NCBI GenBank assembly: GCA_030710605.1 | Contig: CP092877.1 | Span: 42,082,406 to 42,146,405, forward strand | Length of the DNA stretch: 64,000 nucleotides | Direction: 5' to 3' | DNA from: Cordylochernes scorpioides | Lineage: Eukaryota > Arthropoda > Arachnida > Pseudoscorpiones > Chernetidae | In this document: positions 32,031 through 42,710 of the stretch, one piece after another | How the letters are laid out: every line of letters starts with the position of its first letter | How positions within the stretch are numbered: position 1 is the first letter of the stretch | Position numbers and translations under genes: made by a program | The notes under the pieces: generated by a model | Databases searched by the model: none | The model's input: only the letters and a program-made list of their open reading frames with translations | Told to the model about the DNA's origin: nothing

Positions 32031-33061
32031 CGTTATATAAATCAATAACGTGATATTAAAAACTATAATTTGAAAAAAAAATTGTAATTACATTTAAAAA
32101 ATTAAATTTCACGTGATCCAGTAAAAAAAAACATGCCTCATTATAATCGTTCTTTTTTTGAAAGGGATCTCTATTTTATTTCATTTTGATCCTAAAAAGC
32201 ATTTTAATAATATGTAGAATTTAACAAATTTTAATATATGGTGACTATTTAAAGGTATTTTTTTTAAAATAAAAATGTAGAAGTAGGACATTCAAAAAAG
32301 GGGGGAAGCTATTTTGAGGTTGCAGGGCACTATATACAGGTCACCTTTAATGTAAATCGCATCATACTATTTAAAATCGGGCGCTATAAAGAGAAAAACG
32401 CTATTTAGAGGAGGCGCTATAGAGAGGGGGTGCTATGGACTGGTCATTTTTAATGTAAATCACATCGTATTACGTATTTAAAATCGGATGCTATAGCGCC
32501 CTCTCTTGGGACTCACCAAAATAAGGTGCTATAGAGAGGGGGTGCTATAGACAGGTCATTTTTAGTGTAAATCACATCGTACTACGAATTTAAAATCGGG
32601 TGCTATAGAGAGGGAGGCGCTATTTAGAGGGGGCGCTATAGACAGGTTTAACTGTATATATATTTGTAATGATGTGTGTATCCTGTTCGATGACTTTAGT
32701 GTGGCATGTTGGTTAGATGCTGTCATTGAGGCCACAATGAGTGGCTTCAGGCATGAATGGGATTGAACAAAAGAACGAAGCATGTTGGATTTCACCTTAG
32801 AGAGAGAGGGCGGCAAGGCTTCTGTTGTAGAGGGTGTGTTCTATTCTAGATCAGGCGAGGAACTGGTGGTAATTCGACTGTTATTTTCGGACCGACGGTA
32901 TAATTGGAGACCTTTCTCCTGTCTGAGTGCCGGCTGTCACTTAATCTAATTTTATTATTTTGTTTTGTATTAGATAATGGCCAAACTGGCGAGTTGGATT
33001 GTGTCAACATATTTGCCTGTTACACTATAACTATATTGCCTATGAATATGTGCTGTAGTAT
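31808..33061. repeat. 1.25-kb tandem duplication, copy 1
   Basis: Identical to 33062-34313 apart from a handful of single-base differences and homopolymer changes (offset 1253-1254). It covers the 5' part of the pogo transposase, its subterminal repeats and the inverted-repeat end, and about 400 bases of flank. Confidence 0.95.
32310..32660 (-). repeat. Pogo/Tigger terminal and subterminal repeats
   Basis: The minus strand begins CAGTTAAACCTGTCTATAGC at about 32655, a Tigger/pogo-type terminus next to TA. Inside it, blocks of GCTATAGAGAGGGGGTGCTA followed by TTTTTAxTGTAAATCACATC and TTTAAAATCGG occur three times. Such subterminal arrays are likely transposase binding sites. Confidence 0.75.
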
Positions 33062-34313
33062 AACTTCCAAACAAGATCATTTAACTCATCAAATTTTGTT
33101 GACTTCTTCATTCTTTTTCTTTTCAGAAGAAGATTTTGATTAAATTCTTCTTTAATTTATTCTTAATCAACGTTTTAACTTGTGTTTGGCTAATTTCATA
33201 TTTATTAGCAACGGTTAGCACGCCTTTTCCTGATTCACGTTCCTTTGTCACTTCTTTGAGGTAAAGTTAGGTGCTTTCGGAACATCGTTATATAAATCAA
33301 TAACGTGATATTAAAAACTATAATTTGAAAAAAAAATTGTAATTACATTTAAAAAATTAAATTTCACGTGATCCAGTAAAAAAAACATGCCTCATTATAA
33401 TCGTTCTTTTTTTGAAAGGGATCTCTATTTTATTTCATTTTGATTCTAAAAAGCATTTTAATAATATGTAGAATTTAACAAATTTTAATATATGGTGACT
33501 ATTTAAAGGTATTTTTTTTAAATAAAAATGTAGAAGTAGGACATTCAAAAAAGGGGGGAAGCTATTTTGAGGTTGCAGGGCACTATATACAGGTCACCTT
33601 TAATGTAAATCGCATCATACTATTTAAAATCGGGCGCTATAAAGAGAAAAACGCTATTTAGAGGAGGCGCTATAGAGAGGGGGTGCTATGGACTGGTCAT
33701 TTTTAATGTAAATCACATCGTATTACGTATTTAAAATCGGATGCTATAGCGCCCTCTCTTGGGACTCACCAAAATAAGGTGCTATAGAGAGGGGGTGCTA
33801 TAGACAGGTCATTTTTAGTGTAAATCACATCGTACTACGAATTTAAAATCGGGTGCTATAGAGAGGGAGGCGCTATTTAGAGGGGGCGCTATAGACAGGT
33901 TTAACTGTATATATATTTGTAATGATGTGTGTATCCTGTTCGATGACTTTAGTGTGGCATGTTGGTTAGATGCTGTCATTGAGGCCACAATGAGTGGCTT
34001 CAGGCATGAATGGGATTGAACAAAAGAACGAAGCATGTTGGATTTCACCTTAGAGAGAGAGGGCGGCAAGGCTTCTGTTGTAGAGGGTGTGTTCTATTCT
34101 AGATCAGGCGAGGAACTGGTGGTAATTCGACTGTTATTTTCGGACCGACGGTATAATTGGAGACCTTTCTCCTGTCTGAGTGCCGGCTGTCACTTAATCT
34201 AATTTTATTATTTTGTTTTGTATTAGATAATGGCCAAACTGGCGAGTTGGATTGTGTCAACATTTTTGCCTGTTACACTATAACTATATTGCCTATGAAT
34301 ATGTGCTGTAGTA
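33062..34313. repeat. 1.25-kb tandem duplication, copy 2
   Basis: The near-perfect second copy repeats the transposase N-terminus, the subterminal repeats (33563-33910) and the downstream flank. The joint is at GTAGTATA / ACTTCC. Differences include one extra T near 33256 and a C-to-T at 33445. Confidence 0.95.
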
Positions 34314-34708
34314 TAAAAACCTCCGCTATCACATGTACCTTGTATTAAACAAATTAAGTCAGCCTACAGACAGTCCAGACAGAGACGGGCCACTAAAGTC
34401 CGGCCACTTAAGACACCAGCGACATTCCAAGGGGCGAGGACTGGAACCCGTTAGTTAACACCTCGGGACTATTAAGACAGTTGGGGATTGTGTGGGACAC
34501 GAACGGCCGCTCGGCTGTGCCAGTCCCGTCTCTCTCTCCTAGTTGTCTTGGGCCCTCTTTCAAATTCTGATATCCTTATTTATTTCTCTCCCCACCTTAT
34601 ATTACCATATATATTAAAATATACAAGTATCAGAGTCATCAATCAACAATTCTGTAACCGTTTGCTTTTGTGAATGGAATAAATACCCAAATATGGCCAT
34701 TTTTATAA
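34314..34708. other. Flank of the duplication, no gene seen
   Basis: Contains a TATA-like GTAGTATAAAAACC at 34305 and an AATAAA at 34678, which could belong to an unrecognised LTR-like element, but a second copy is not visible in this window. Confidence 0.3.
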
Positions 34709-34875
34709 GCATCGGTGGTTCAGTGGTAGAATGCTCGCCTGCCACGCGGGCGGCCCGGATTCGATTCCCGGCAGATGCATTTTTTTACAAGTTTTAAAAC
34801 TCATTCATATTATTATTAAAATATACAAGTGTCAGAGTCATCAATTCTGTGATCGTTTGCTTTTGTGAATGGAAT
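34613..34875. repeat. Direct repeats flanking the tRNA-Gly-like gene
   Basis: 34613-34680 and 34815-34875 share ATTAAAATATACAAGTxTCA to GCTTTTGTGAATGGAAT, differing by a 7-base duplication and a few substitutions. The tRNA sits between them. Confidence 0.85.
34709..34779 (+). tRNA. tRNA-Gly(GCC)-like gene, possibly a pseudogene
   Basis: 71 nt that fold as a cloverleaf, with anticodon GCC at 34741-34743 and an intact D arm and A box (TGGTTCAGTGG). Two positions are against it: the acceptor 3' strand CAGATGC mismatches GCATCGG at one pair, and the T stem closes with A instead of G (CCGGATTCG), which also weakens the B box. A run of seven T at 34780 would end Pol III transcription. The function is therefore uncertain. 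Confidence 0.8.
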
Positions 34876-35402
34876 GCCTTTACGTAATATACGTAACTAA
34901 TATGACTGAAATTTTAGCAGTATGTATAATAGAATCTAGAAAAACTTATATTGACTATTTCAGGTCTCAATCCCGAATATTCTTCGAGTTATTTGCAAAT
35001 TTGACTTGCAAATTTGCTCTTTAGCTCGCAAGCAGTGCCTCTAGGGGTAAAGATGGGAGGTAATATCAGCTGACCTAATGTACATGTAAAACGTGTTTTA
35101 ACAGGACATAGAACAAAAATAAGGAAGAGATATTTGTCGCATTTTTAGCCAAGAAAAATTGAAATTGACAGGTTCTGGGCAAAAATAGTTTTTTTTTTGT
35201 CAGAAAATGATTATGACAATATTGCTGTATCATATTTGATTATCAGATACAAAATTATATCTGGAAAATTTCCAAAAAGCAGAGACCACGGGTGAAGCCA
35301 TTTCATTTTTAGTATGCAGGAACAAAATTCTAACAGAAAAACATTCATTCGAGCAGAAGACACAAAAAGCCATATTATCTATTTATAAAAATATCGCTTC
35401 TC
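34876..35402 (+). mobile_element. Diverged Helitron-type unit ending in U2 snRNA 5' sequence
   Basis: Aligns with 62030-62335: GATTATGACAxTATTGCTG, AGACCACGGGTGAAGCCA, GCAGGAACAAAATTC, CATTCATTCGAGCAGAAGAC. It ends ATATCGCTTCTC (35391-35402), where the 62-kb copy has ATCTTTCTCGGCC. ATCGCTTCTC equals the first ten bases of U2 snRNA. It is then fused to a family-2 Helitron end. Confidence 0.55.
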
Positions 35403-35535
35403 AGACACAAAGTTTGGAGCGGGACGTTTCACAAGAATGACATCCACGGCGCCAATTTATAATTGTAACGAATAGTATTTGAATAAAAGCAATTAATCGG
35501 GTAAAACCCGGGCGTTGCCCGGGTCATTCGGCTAG
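35403..35535 (+). mobile_element. Helitron family 2, 3' end
   Basis: Hairpin CCCGGGCGTTGCCCGGG, TCATTCGG, then CTAG at 35532-35535. About 130 bases are shared with 56807-56950 and 20389-20545 (GGAGCGGGACGTTTCAC; GGCGCCAATTTATAATTGTA). Confidence 0.75.
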
Positions 35536-35545
35536 TATATATATA

Positions 35546-36201
35546 TGTCATAATTTGTATATACCAAGATGTAACCCCACCACAATATATGCAATGTATG
35601 ATCCAAAATGTTTTAATAAAGGTTAGGCCTAAGCGAACTGGGAGAGAAGAGAAGCAACCATTACCAGAATATCATTATCCAGGAAGCAAAAGATTATTAT
35701 CCAGGAACTAATAAAACTGAGTTCAAAGACCTTCTTCTTCCGGGAGCATGATAATTTTAGAAAGACAATGGAAGCACCAATATCCAATCAGGGTCCAGCA
35801 GAAATAGCTAATATCCAATCAAAAGTCGCCACGTAGACGATTTCAACCAATGAGAGCAATAGAGAGTTAACGAGGTAAATCTCGGACTGAGTTAAATCAG
35901 TTGGGAGCTCGACACTACAAGAAGCAAGACTTGCTTCAGCCCTTCTCGCTCAGGTCGCCTCTATGTTCAATATGTGAGTAGCCACTCCATTAGTCAAAAG
36001 CCCTTCTCTCCCTTAATCGCTGGTCCTATTTCTCAATTCCATCCTGTGTCCTTCTCGTTATTTTCCCCTGTGAGAAAACCTACCATTTCAGCCAAACGAC
36101 TGCGCCAACAATCACTACCACGTCAACCACCTCTAGTAAGTCAACAGGGTCTTACAACAACCAACCATCCAAAACCAATCACAAAAGATTTCATCATTAT
36201 A
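35546..36201 (+). repeat. Gypsy-2 5' LTR
   Basis: 656 bp, same length as the 3' LTR and with few differences (for example AATGTTTT versus AAGGTTTT near 35608). Confidence 0.88.
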
Positions 36202-36221
36202 GCGAGTCGACAGGATATATA

Positions 36222-36830
36222 ATGGAAAACGAGCAAGAGCAAAAACAGAGCGACAACGTGATAAGGGAGAGGAAAGCCAGCGGAGTAGGCGAAGCAAGCC
36301 CCCTAGCGGAGATTTTACTCCAGTCGGTCGTGGTCCTGACGCAAGCAAGGTCAACACGCGAGCGCGCGGAGACGGACCTGCCCCCCTCCGATGTGACATA
36401 CGCCACCCACCGACTCGTCCAGGCCGACGACCGGAAGATGGACGGAGCCACTCCCGCCAGGTTGCCGGGCTACCTGACGCGCCACCCCGAGGAGCCACCA
36501 CCCACAATGCCGGACCCATACGCCCACGACCAAGGAAAAACAAGTATGTGGACTACACCGTACAAACAAGCTCAACACGCGAGCGCGCGGGCAGTGCAAA
36601 CAGCCCCACCTCCACAACACGCTGGACACCCCACACCAGGCCCAGACGGACAACCACCAGCTCAACACGCGAGCGCGCGGGCAGTGCAAACAGCCCCACA
36701 TCCACAGCACGCCCAGCGCCCCACACCAGGCCCAGCCGGACAAGACGCCCCAGCCTTTCGCCAACCAAGTAGGAAGGCACCACCCCCCTTTCGTCAGTCA
36801 GCTAACGATGAAACTGTCCATTACGCCTGA
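36222..36830 (+). CDS. gag: Gypsy-2 truncated, proline-rich gag
   Basis: 202 residues. The N-terminus is charged (MENEQEQKQ), and the rest is Pro/Ala/His-rich with no capsid core and no zinc knuckle. A 90-bp unit (AQHASARAVQTAP...) is tandemly duplicated at 36571 and 36661, and an earlier partial copy is at 36349. This block is strikingly GC-rich with CGCGAGCGCGCGG motifs. A full-length gag would be about twice as long, so most of it has been lost. Confidence 0.6.
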   Translation: MENEQEQKQSDNVIRERKASGVGEASPLAEILLQSVVVLTQARSTRERAETDLPPSDVTYATHRLVQADDRKMDGATPARLPGYLTRHPEEPPPTMPDPYAHDQGKTSMWTTPYKQAQHASARAVQTAPPPQHAGHPTPGPDGQPPAQHASARAVQTAPHPQHAQRPTPGPAGQDAPAFRQPSRKAPPPFRQSANDETVHYA

Positions 36831-37200
36831 ACTGTCACCCCCTTTTCTCATTGACACAGGCGCAAGCTTGAACATAGTGCCCTATAACCTCTTTAAAATT
36901 TCAAAAAATAACCTCCCTCAAATAAAACTTAAAAAAACAGTCCATAGACCTACAGGCCATAAACGGTCTTGTACCGACCATAGGCAAAATAACCCTCCCC
37001 TTGACAATAGGTAAATTAACCAAAAAAGAGAATTCCCATTTGGTGGAAGCACCTCTACCATTTGGAATTCTCGGTATAGATACCCTCCGAAAATTTAAAC
37101 TAACAATAAACTTTAACCAAGGCACTATGTTCCAACTTGACGCTCCATTGTCTTCCACTACCTACCACTTTAATCACGTACCCAATGAATGCACGTATTA
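36808..37200 (+). pseudogene. pro: Gypsy-2 protease
   Basis: ELSPPFLIDTGASLNIVP has the DTGAS active site. After a frameshift the flap and C-terminus follow (LPFGILGIDTLRKF). Both match the gypsy-1 protease. Confidence 0.8.
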
Positions 37201-37640
37201 GGAGTGCCAAGCGGTGTCACAAAGGACTCACAATGCACACAAACCTTCCGCACATGGCACCCAATGCGCGCATCCATTGGTCAAAACCCAATTGCCAACA
37301 TGCCAATCTAGTCACGCGCACACCCAACACAATTTTCCCACTAAGGCCAATTGTCCTTATTATATGCCCTCAATGCACAAGGCCACAATGGCCCCAGCTC
37401 ACAACAACAATACCCAGACAGTGTCCATCCAACAGAACAGCTCACACACAACGCACACACATGACCACACGTCGTCACACAACAGTCACACGCGCAAACA
37501 TCGCCACAAGCGCGACACTCGCACAAAAAGGCGACAACAACACCACGCAGGCACATGCACAACCACTGCCAGTACAACCACACCATGTACACGAAACATA
37601 GAAACAATTCACGCCATCCAACAACCGCAAAATCTCAAAA
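37201..37640 (+). other. CA-rich low-complexity segment replacing RT
   Basis: Where RT should lie there are about 440 bases of ACA/CAC-rich sequence encoding only His/Thr-rich runs in every frame. No RT motifs are present. It is a deletion joint filled with low-complexity DNA. Confidence 0.6.
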
Positions 37641-38655
37641 CATTGCGATCTTTCTAAGCGCTGTGAACGCATATAAAAAGTTCATTCCGGACTACGCCCG
37701 CTTGCGGACGCTACTTAACAACCTTTTCAAAAGGGATGTCATGTGGGTCTGGGATGATAAATGCCAGAAGGTGTTCACTAGCCTGAAAGAAAGCCTCACA
37801 ACACACCCCACTTTACACCTTTACCAGGAAGGTCTGCCATGCCAAGTGTACTGTAACGCCTCAACACTCGGCATCGCAGGCGTCCTCAAACAGGTCCACC
37901 CTAATGGGAAAACCTACCCAGTCCAGTATTTCAGCCGCTCCCTGCGTTCACACGAATGGAACTACTCCAGCTCTGAACTAGAATGCCTAGCAATCGTTGA
38001 GAGTGTGGATAAATTCCGCGTCTGTTTGATGGACAGAAAATTTACCATATTTTCTGACCATCGCGCATTGCAGTGGCTGAAAACGATCAAAAACCCGTCA
38101 GGCAGAATATTTCGTGGATATTACGGCTATCGAGATACGAATATGAGGTCTGTTACATAAAGGGAGTACAACAATATGAAACGGACGTCATAACTCGTAA
38201 CCCGTTCTGTGGCTTCTTAGACGCCTCCCTCATTAAGAACCATCAGCCTTCCCCATCGGGAAATTCTAGCTTGACCATTGATCACAATGGACTTCATACC
38301 ATTTCCCGCAAAGGTGTAACCAAAATAGTCATCCCAAAAACACTCACAAACAAACTACTTCAATCAGTGCACACACAATACAACCATCCAGACATCTCAA
38401 GGATGACGAGACTCATCTCCGCTCAGTATTATTGGCAGGGCATGTCAAAAGACATTACATAGAAGGTTAAAACCTGTCCAACCTGCCAATTGACAAAACG
38501 TATTGATGGATCCAACCAACCTCTCCAAAGAGACATCGATACAGTCCACATAAACAAACTAAACCCGTACACAAAATACCACACCCACAAAACCAACAAT
38601 AACAAAAATACACCACCTACGACAGAGGAACGATTACACGTTTCCACTTAAAACC
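37641..38655 (+). pseudogene. pol: Gypsy-2 RNase H and truncated integrase
   Basis: KFIPDYARLRTLLNN and YCNASTLGIAGVL (the expected catalytic D of YCDAS is N here), SELECLAIVESVDKF, SDHRALQWL. Integrase keeps the HHCC module (HTQYNHPDISRMTRL...CPTCQ) and then jumps near 38505 to DTVHINKLNPYTK, the C-terminal tail. The catalytic DDE core is deleted. Frames change at about 38110 and 38460. Confidence 0.85.
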
Positions 38656-41311
38656 CCTACACCCGACATTTTTTCAACAGAACCGTTGACAATCAAACCA
38701 ACAAACAGCGAGCCTTTCAATCATTTAGATCCTACCATTTTAATCAAAACCCGATTTACACCACTCACCCATGATAACAAAAAACGCGACATCGCCCATC
38801 CACGGATACATCCAATTCCAAGTCCGCCACAACTAAACGAAACCCAAAACCATCAACCCCTGGAGAGAACATGGGAAAAAATGTGTAAGTTTCCCATATT
38901 TCACTTAATATTGTTTATCTGTCTCCTGAATATACCCTATAAACTCGCTCCGTTTGCCATAATAGCCTACATTGGAATTTATACCCAACAGCCCCAAAAA
39001 GTGTACCAATTACAGGAAACCATCTTCCATATAGGGATCAGGGGGTCAGAACCAACCTAAATAAGAAGCGTCAGCAGGCGCTGAGACCATCCGGATCAAT
39101 TAGGAGGCAGGAAGATTCAATTACAGGAAGGGAGGGAAGACATATTTAGAAATCTCCCCCGAAAGGCCTCGCATGTCCGGCAATTCGATCGAGGTCACTG
39201 TGTTCCCCCCACGTCCACCATTTTAACGGGCACCAAATTGGATCCATTTCAACACGAGCTCACATCCCGATTTTCTTACATAAACACATTTAATTATATT
39301 AAAATCATTATATTAACATTATATATTAATAAACAAATTCAATTCTCAAAACACATTCAAACGAGCTTACATATCGATTCTTACAAAAACTCATTTAATG
39401 ATATTAATATCATCACATTAATATTATATTAATAAACAAATTTAATTCTTAAAAAACAATCCAAATGAATTGCCGACCAAATTCGATTCTTTTACTAACA
39501 TTTCCAAACAATATTACATGTCACCCACATAAAAACAAGCATACAACACTCACGACCAATACGCAAAATTCAGATCTCAAGGTCAAATACGAACAAAAGC
39601 ACGCACATTATCACTTAAAGGATAGGATAATAAAAAAAAAAATAGGTAGCAAAGCTTTCGAGCTTTCGTTTCTCCCGAAAGGAAGAAACAGCCACTTTAA
39701 AAGGGTCAAGGATTCTCCTCGAACCCTGTATTCAAAGATCCGATTCCGGTTACGACCTCCCGATAACGAAGTGGATATCGGGCGAGCATATCTTAAGTGC
39801 CCTAGGGAACTGCATAAAAATCCCTAGGACGCATTAAGGCTCGGGACAAATTAACATAATACACTCGGCCTTGAGATCTTGAAGATGATACAACCCCAAA
39901 ACACACCATAACGAATACAAATACACACTTAAGGTTAACTAGATTCCCGTGTCTCCTGTACACACAATGTAAACGCACTCTTGGGAAGAATCATGTTTTC
40001 GCCCATGAGTCGCACAGGAAAGACAAAAATCTACGAGGCAAATAAAAAAGATCTGGTTAAGCCGCGTGACCTAGATATTTTGGCATGTAAATTTTATCAC
40101 TAAGAGAGTTTGCGAATCTCTCTTTCTACTTTTTTCCTTATCCCATTCATTTACATTTTTTTAAATTTTTAAAATCAGAATTCTTAATCAAATTTACCAT
40201 TTATATCTCAATCAAATATTTACCATTTATCTTAATCAAATATTTACCATTTATATAACAACTTTTTTATTATTCTGTTTATAAACCAATTACTTACTCA
40301 ACCACTAAATAAATTTTTCTCAACGAAAACTCACTGGTTTTCTTTTAATTTTAGATATTTTTATTTTTATTTCTGATTTCCAAAAGCCCTAACAGAAAAA
40401 TTCCTTCGATTTTAGTTTTCCCCATCTAGAGCTGAATATTGTGTAGGCATTATATTTTTTTCTTCACTCAACATTGCACCAAAGCGCATTCACTTTGATT
40501 TCTTACAACTAAATTTTATTTTTGATTTCTCAAAAGCCCTAACAGAAAAATTCCCTTGATATTAGTTTTCACCATCTCGAGCTGAATATTGTGTAGGCAT
40601 TATATTTTTTCTTCACTCAACAATGCACCAAAACGCATTCACTTTGATTTCTTACAACTAAATTTTATTTTTGATTTCTCAAAAGCCCTAACAGAAAAAT
40701 TCCCTCGATTTTAGTTTTCCCCATCTCGAGCTGAATATTGTGTAGGCATTATATTTTTTCTTCACTCAACAATGCACCAAAGCGCATTCACTTTGATTTC
40801 TTACAACTAAATTTTATTTTTGATTTCTCAAAAGCCCTAACAGAAATATCCCTCGATTTTGTTTTCCCCATCTCGAGCTGAATATTGTGTAGGCATTTCT
40901 TTCACTTAACAATGCACCAAAGCGCATTCACTTTGATTTCTTACAACTAAATTTTATTTTTGATTTCTCAAAAGCCCTAACAGAAAAATTCCCTCGATTT
41001 TGTTTTCCCCATCTCGAGCTGAATATTGTGTAGGCATTATTTTTTTTCACTCAACAATGCCCTAAAGTGCATTCTCTCTCTCTCTCTCTCTCTCATTTTG
41101 ATTTCTTATAATTAAATTATTTTGATTTCTCTTCCTTATATTCAACAAATATGTCACCAACACCATACTCTTTTATCTTTTATGTCACATACAATACTTG
41201 TATATAACCTCCCAGTACCCAAAATTAATTTTCCCCACAAAATTATTTTTCCCTTACAGAATTCACTTCAGGCTACCCCTTTTTGAATTCTTCACATGTA
41301 GGGGGCGCATC
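38656..41311 (+). other. Gypsy-2 3' internal noncoding region
   Basis: About 2.6 kb between integrase and the 3' LTR. A small frame at 38686-39060 has no recognisable domain, and I see no envelope. It contains the 150-bp tandem repeat below and a (TC)n tract at 41072-41094. Confidence 0.5.
40362..41074. repeat. Tandem repeat, about 150 bp x5
   Basis: Units are anchored by AAAAGCCCTAACAGAAA at about 40382, 40532, 40681, 40830 and 40970 (spacings 150, 149, 149, 140). Each holds CATCTCGAGCTGAATATTGT and CACTTTGATTTCTTACAACT. Confidence 0.9.
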
Positions 41312-41967
41312 TGTCATAATTTGTATATACCAAGATGTAACCCCACCACAATATATGCAATGTATGATCCAAAAGGTTTTAATAAAGGTTAGGCCTAAGC
41401 GAACTGGGAGGGAAGAGAAGCAACCATTGCCAGAATTTAATTATCCAGGAAGCAAAAGAATTTTACCCAGGAACTAATAAAACTGAGTTCAAAGACCTTC
41501 TTCTTCCGGGAGCATGATAATCTTTAGAAAGACAATGAAGCACCAATATCCAATCAGAGTCCAGCAGGAATAGCTAATATCCAATCAAAAGTCGCCACGT
41601 AGACGATTTCAACCAATGAGTGCAATAGAGAGTTAACGAGGTAAATCTCGGACTGAGTTGAATCAGTTGGGAGCTCGACACTACAAGAAGCAAGACTTGC
41701 TTCAGCCCTTCTCGCTCAGGTCACCTCTATGTTCAATATGTGAGTAGCCACTCCATTAGTCAAAAGCCCTTCTCTCCCTTAATCGCTGGTCCTATTTCTC
41801 AATTCCATCCTGTGTCCTTCTCATTATTTCCCCCTGTGAGAAAACCTACCATTTCAGCCAAACGACTGCGCCAACAATCACCACCACGTCAACCACCTCA
41901 AGTAAGTCAACAGAGTCTTACAACAACCAACCATCCAAAACCAATCACAAAAGATTTCATCATTATA
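41312..41967 (+). repeat. Gypsy-2 3' LTR
   Basis: 656 bp, matching 35546-36201. It ends inside an ATATAT run, against repeat X. Confidence 0.88.
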
Positions 41968-42710
41968 TATATATATTGAAATATATTAAAAAATCCTTCC
42001 TTATATATATATCTATAAAATGAAATCCAAAATCGATGTTTTTTATCGCGTTGCGCAAAATCTACAGAATATATCATTATAAAATTTCGCATTTAGGTAG
42101 CTGTAGATTTTTTAAACATATTGGCTATTCAAAAAACTAAAAAGGTTAATGTGTGTTTTTTAATATAAAACCAAAAAGCGTTAGTTCCAGCCTTTTACCG
42201 CTTGGGCGCAGGACTGGTCGGACGATAAATGAATTTGATTGGTTAATAATTTACACGTGGTTTGTTTACACGATGCATGTTTTTAAAAGGTAAGATTATC
42301 CAATCGCCGTGGAACTTTAAGAAGATATTTCATAACTACTGGGAAGGTTTCTGGTTCGAATTTGATTTGAAATAAATATTCTTTGCAATTTTATTTGCAA
42401 ATATTCTACTTTCACTCGCAAGCAGCGCCTTTCGCGGTATTTGGTGAAATTATATTTATAAATTGTAACAATGCTTAATATGTATTCCAAGTATATATAT
42501 AAAATATATTTAATTGAGAATTTAGTAATATAATATTCCAATGACGTAAAAAAACTTAGCATTTTAAAATTAATATATATGTAAAGTAAATATTGTAACG
42601 TTTTTGAGTTATATGTTTTAAAATGTAACGTTAAAATATATTTTTTACATTTTTTATTTTATTTGTTGTTGTTTTATATTAATGAAGATGCAAATTACAT
42701 TGTTGTTGTT

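Larger units (their letters stand above)
35546..41967 (+). mobile_element. Gypsy-2 LTR retrotransposon, internally deleted
   Basis: Two 656-bp LTRs (35546-36201 and 41312-41967) start TGTCATAATTTG and end CATCATTATA. Just inside the 5' LTR is TAGCGAGTCGACAGGAT, resembling the serine-type primer site of gypsy-5. GGGGGCGCA precedes the 3' LTR. Protease and RNase H fragments resemble gypsy-1. The RT palm and integrase core are missing, so it is non-autonomous. The target duplication cannot be read in TATATA. Confidence 0.88.

Noticed and set aside
32562-34348. Paired identical small frames at 32562/33815 and 32904/34157
   Set aside because: They are identical only because the whole 1.25-kb segment is duplicated; the content is subterminal repeat and flank with no protein features.
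37137-37672. Overlapping His/Thr-rich and Cys-rich frames on both strands
   Set aside because: A product of CA-rich low-complexity DNA; no domain, and it lies at a deletion joint in gypsy-2.
38686-39060. Possible envelope-like third gene of gypsy-2
   Set aside because: 124 residues with one hydrophobic stretch, no signal peptide, cleavage site or cysteine pattern; not enough to call.
40362-41074. CRISPR array or satellite centromere unit
   Set aside because: Five contiguous 150-bp units without spacers inside a gypsy element; a local tandem repeat in a eukaryotic genome.
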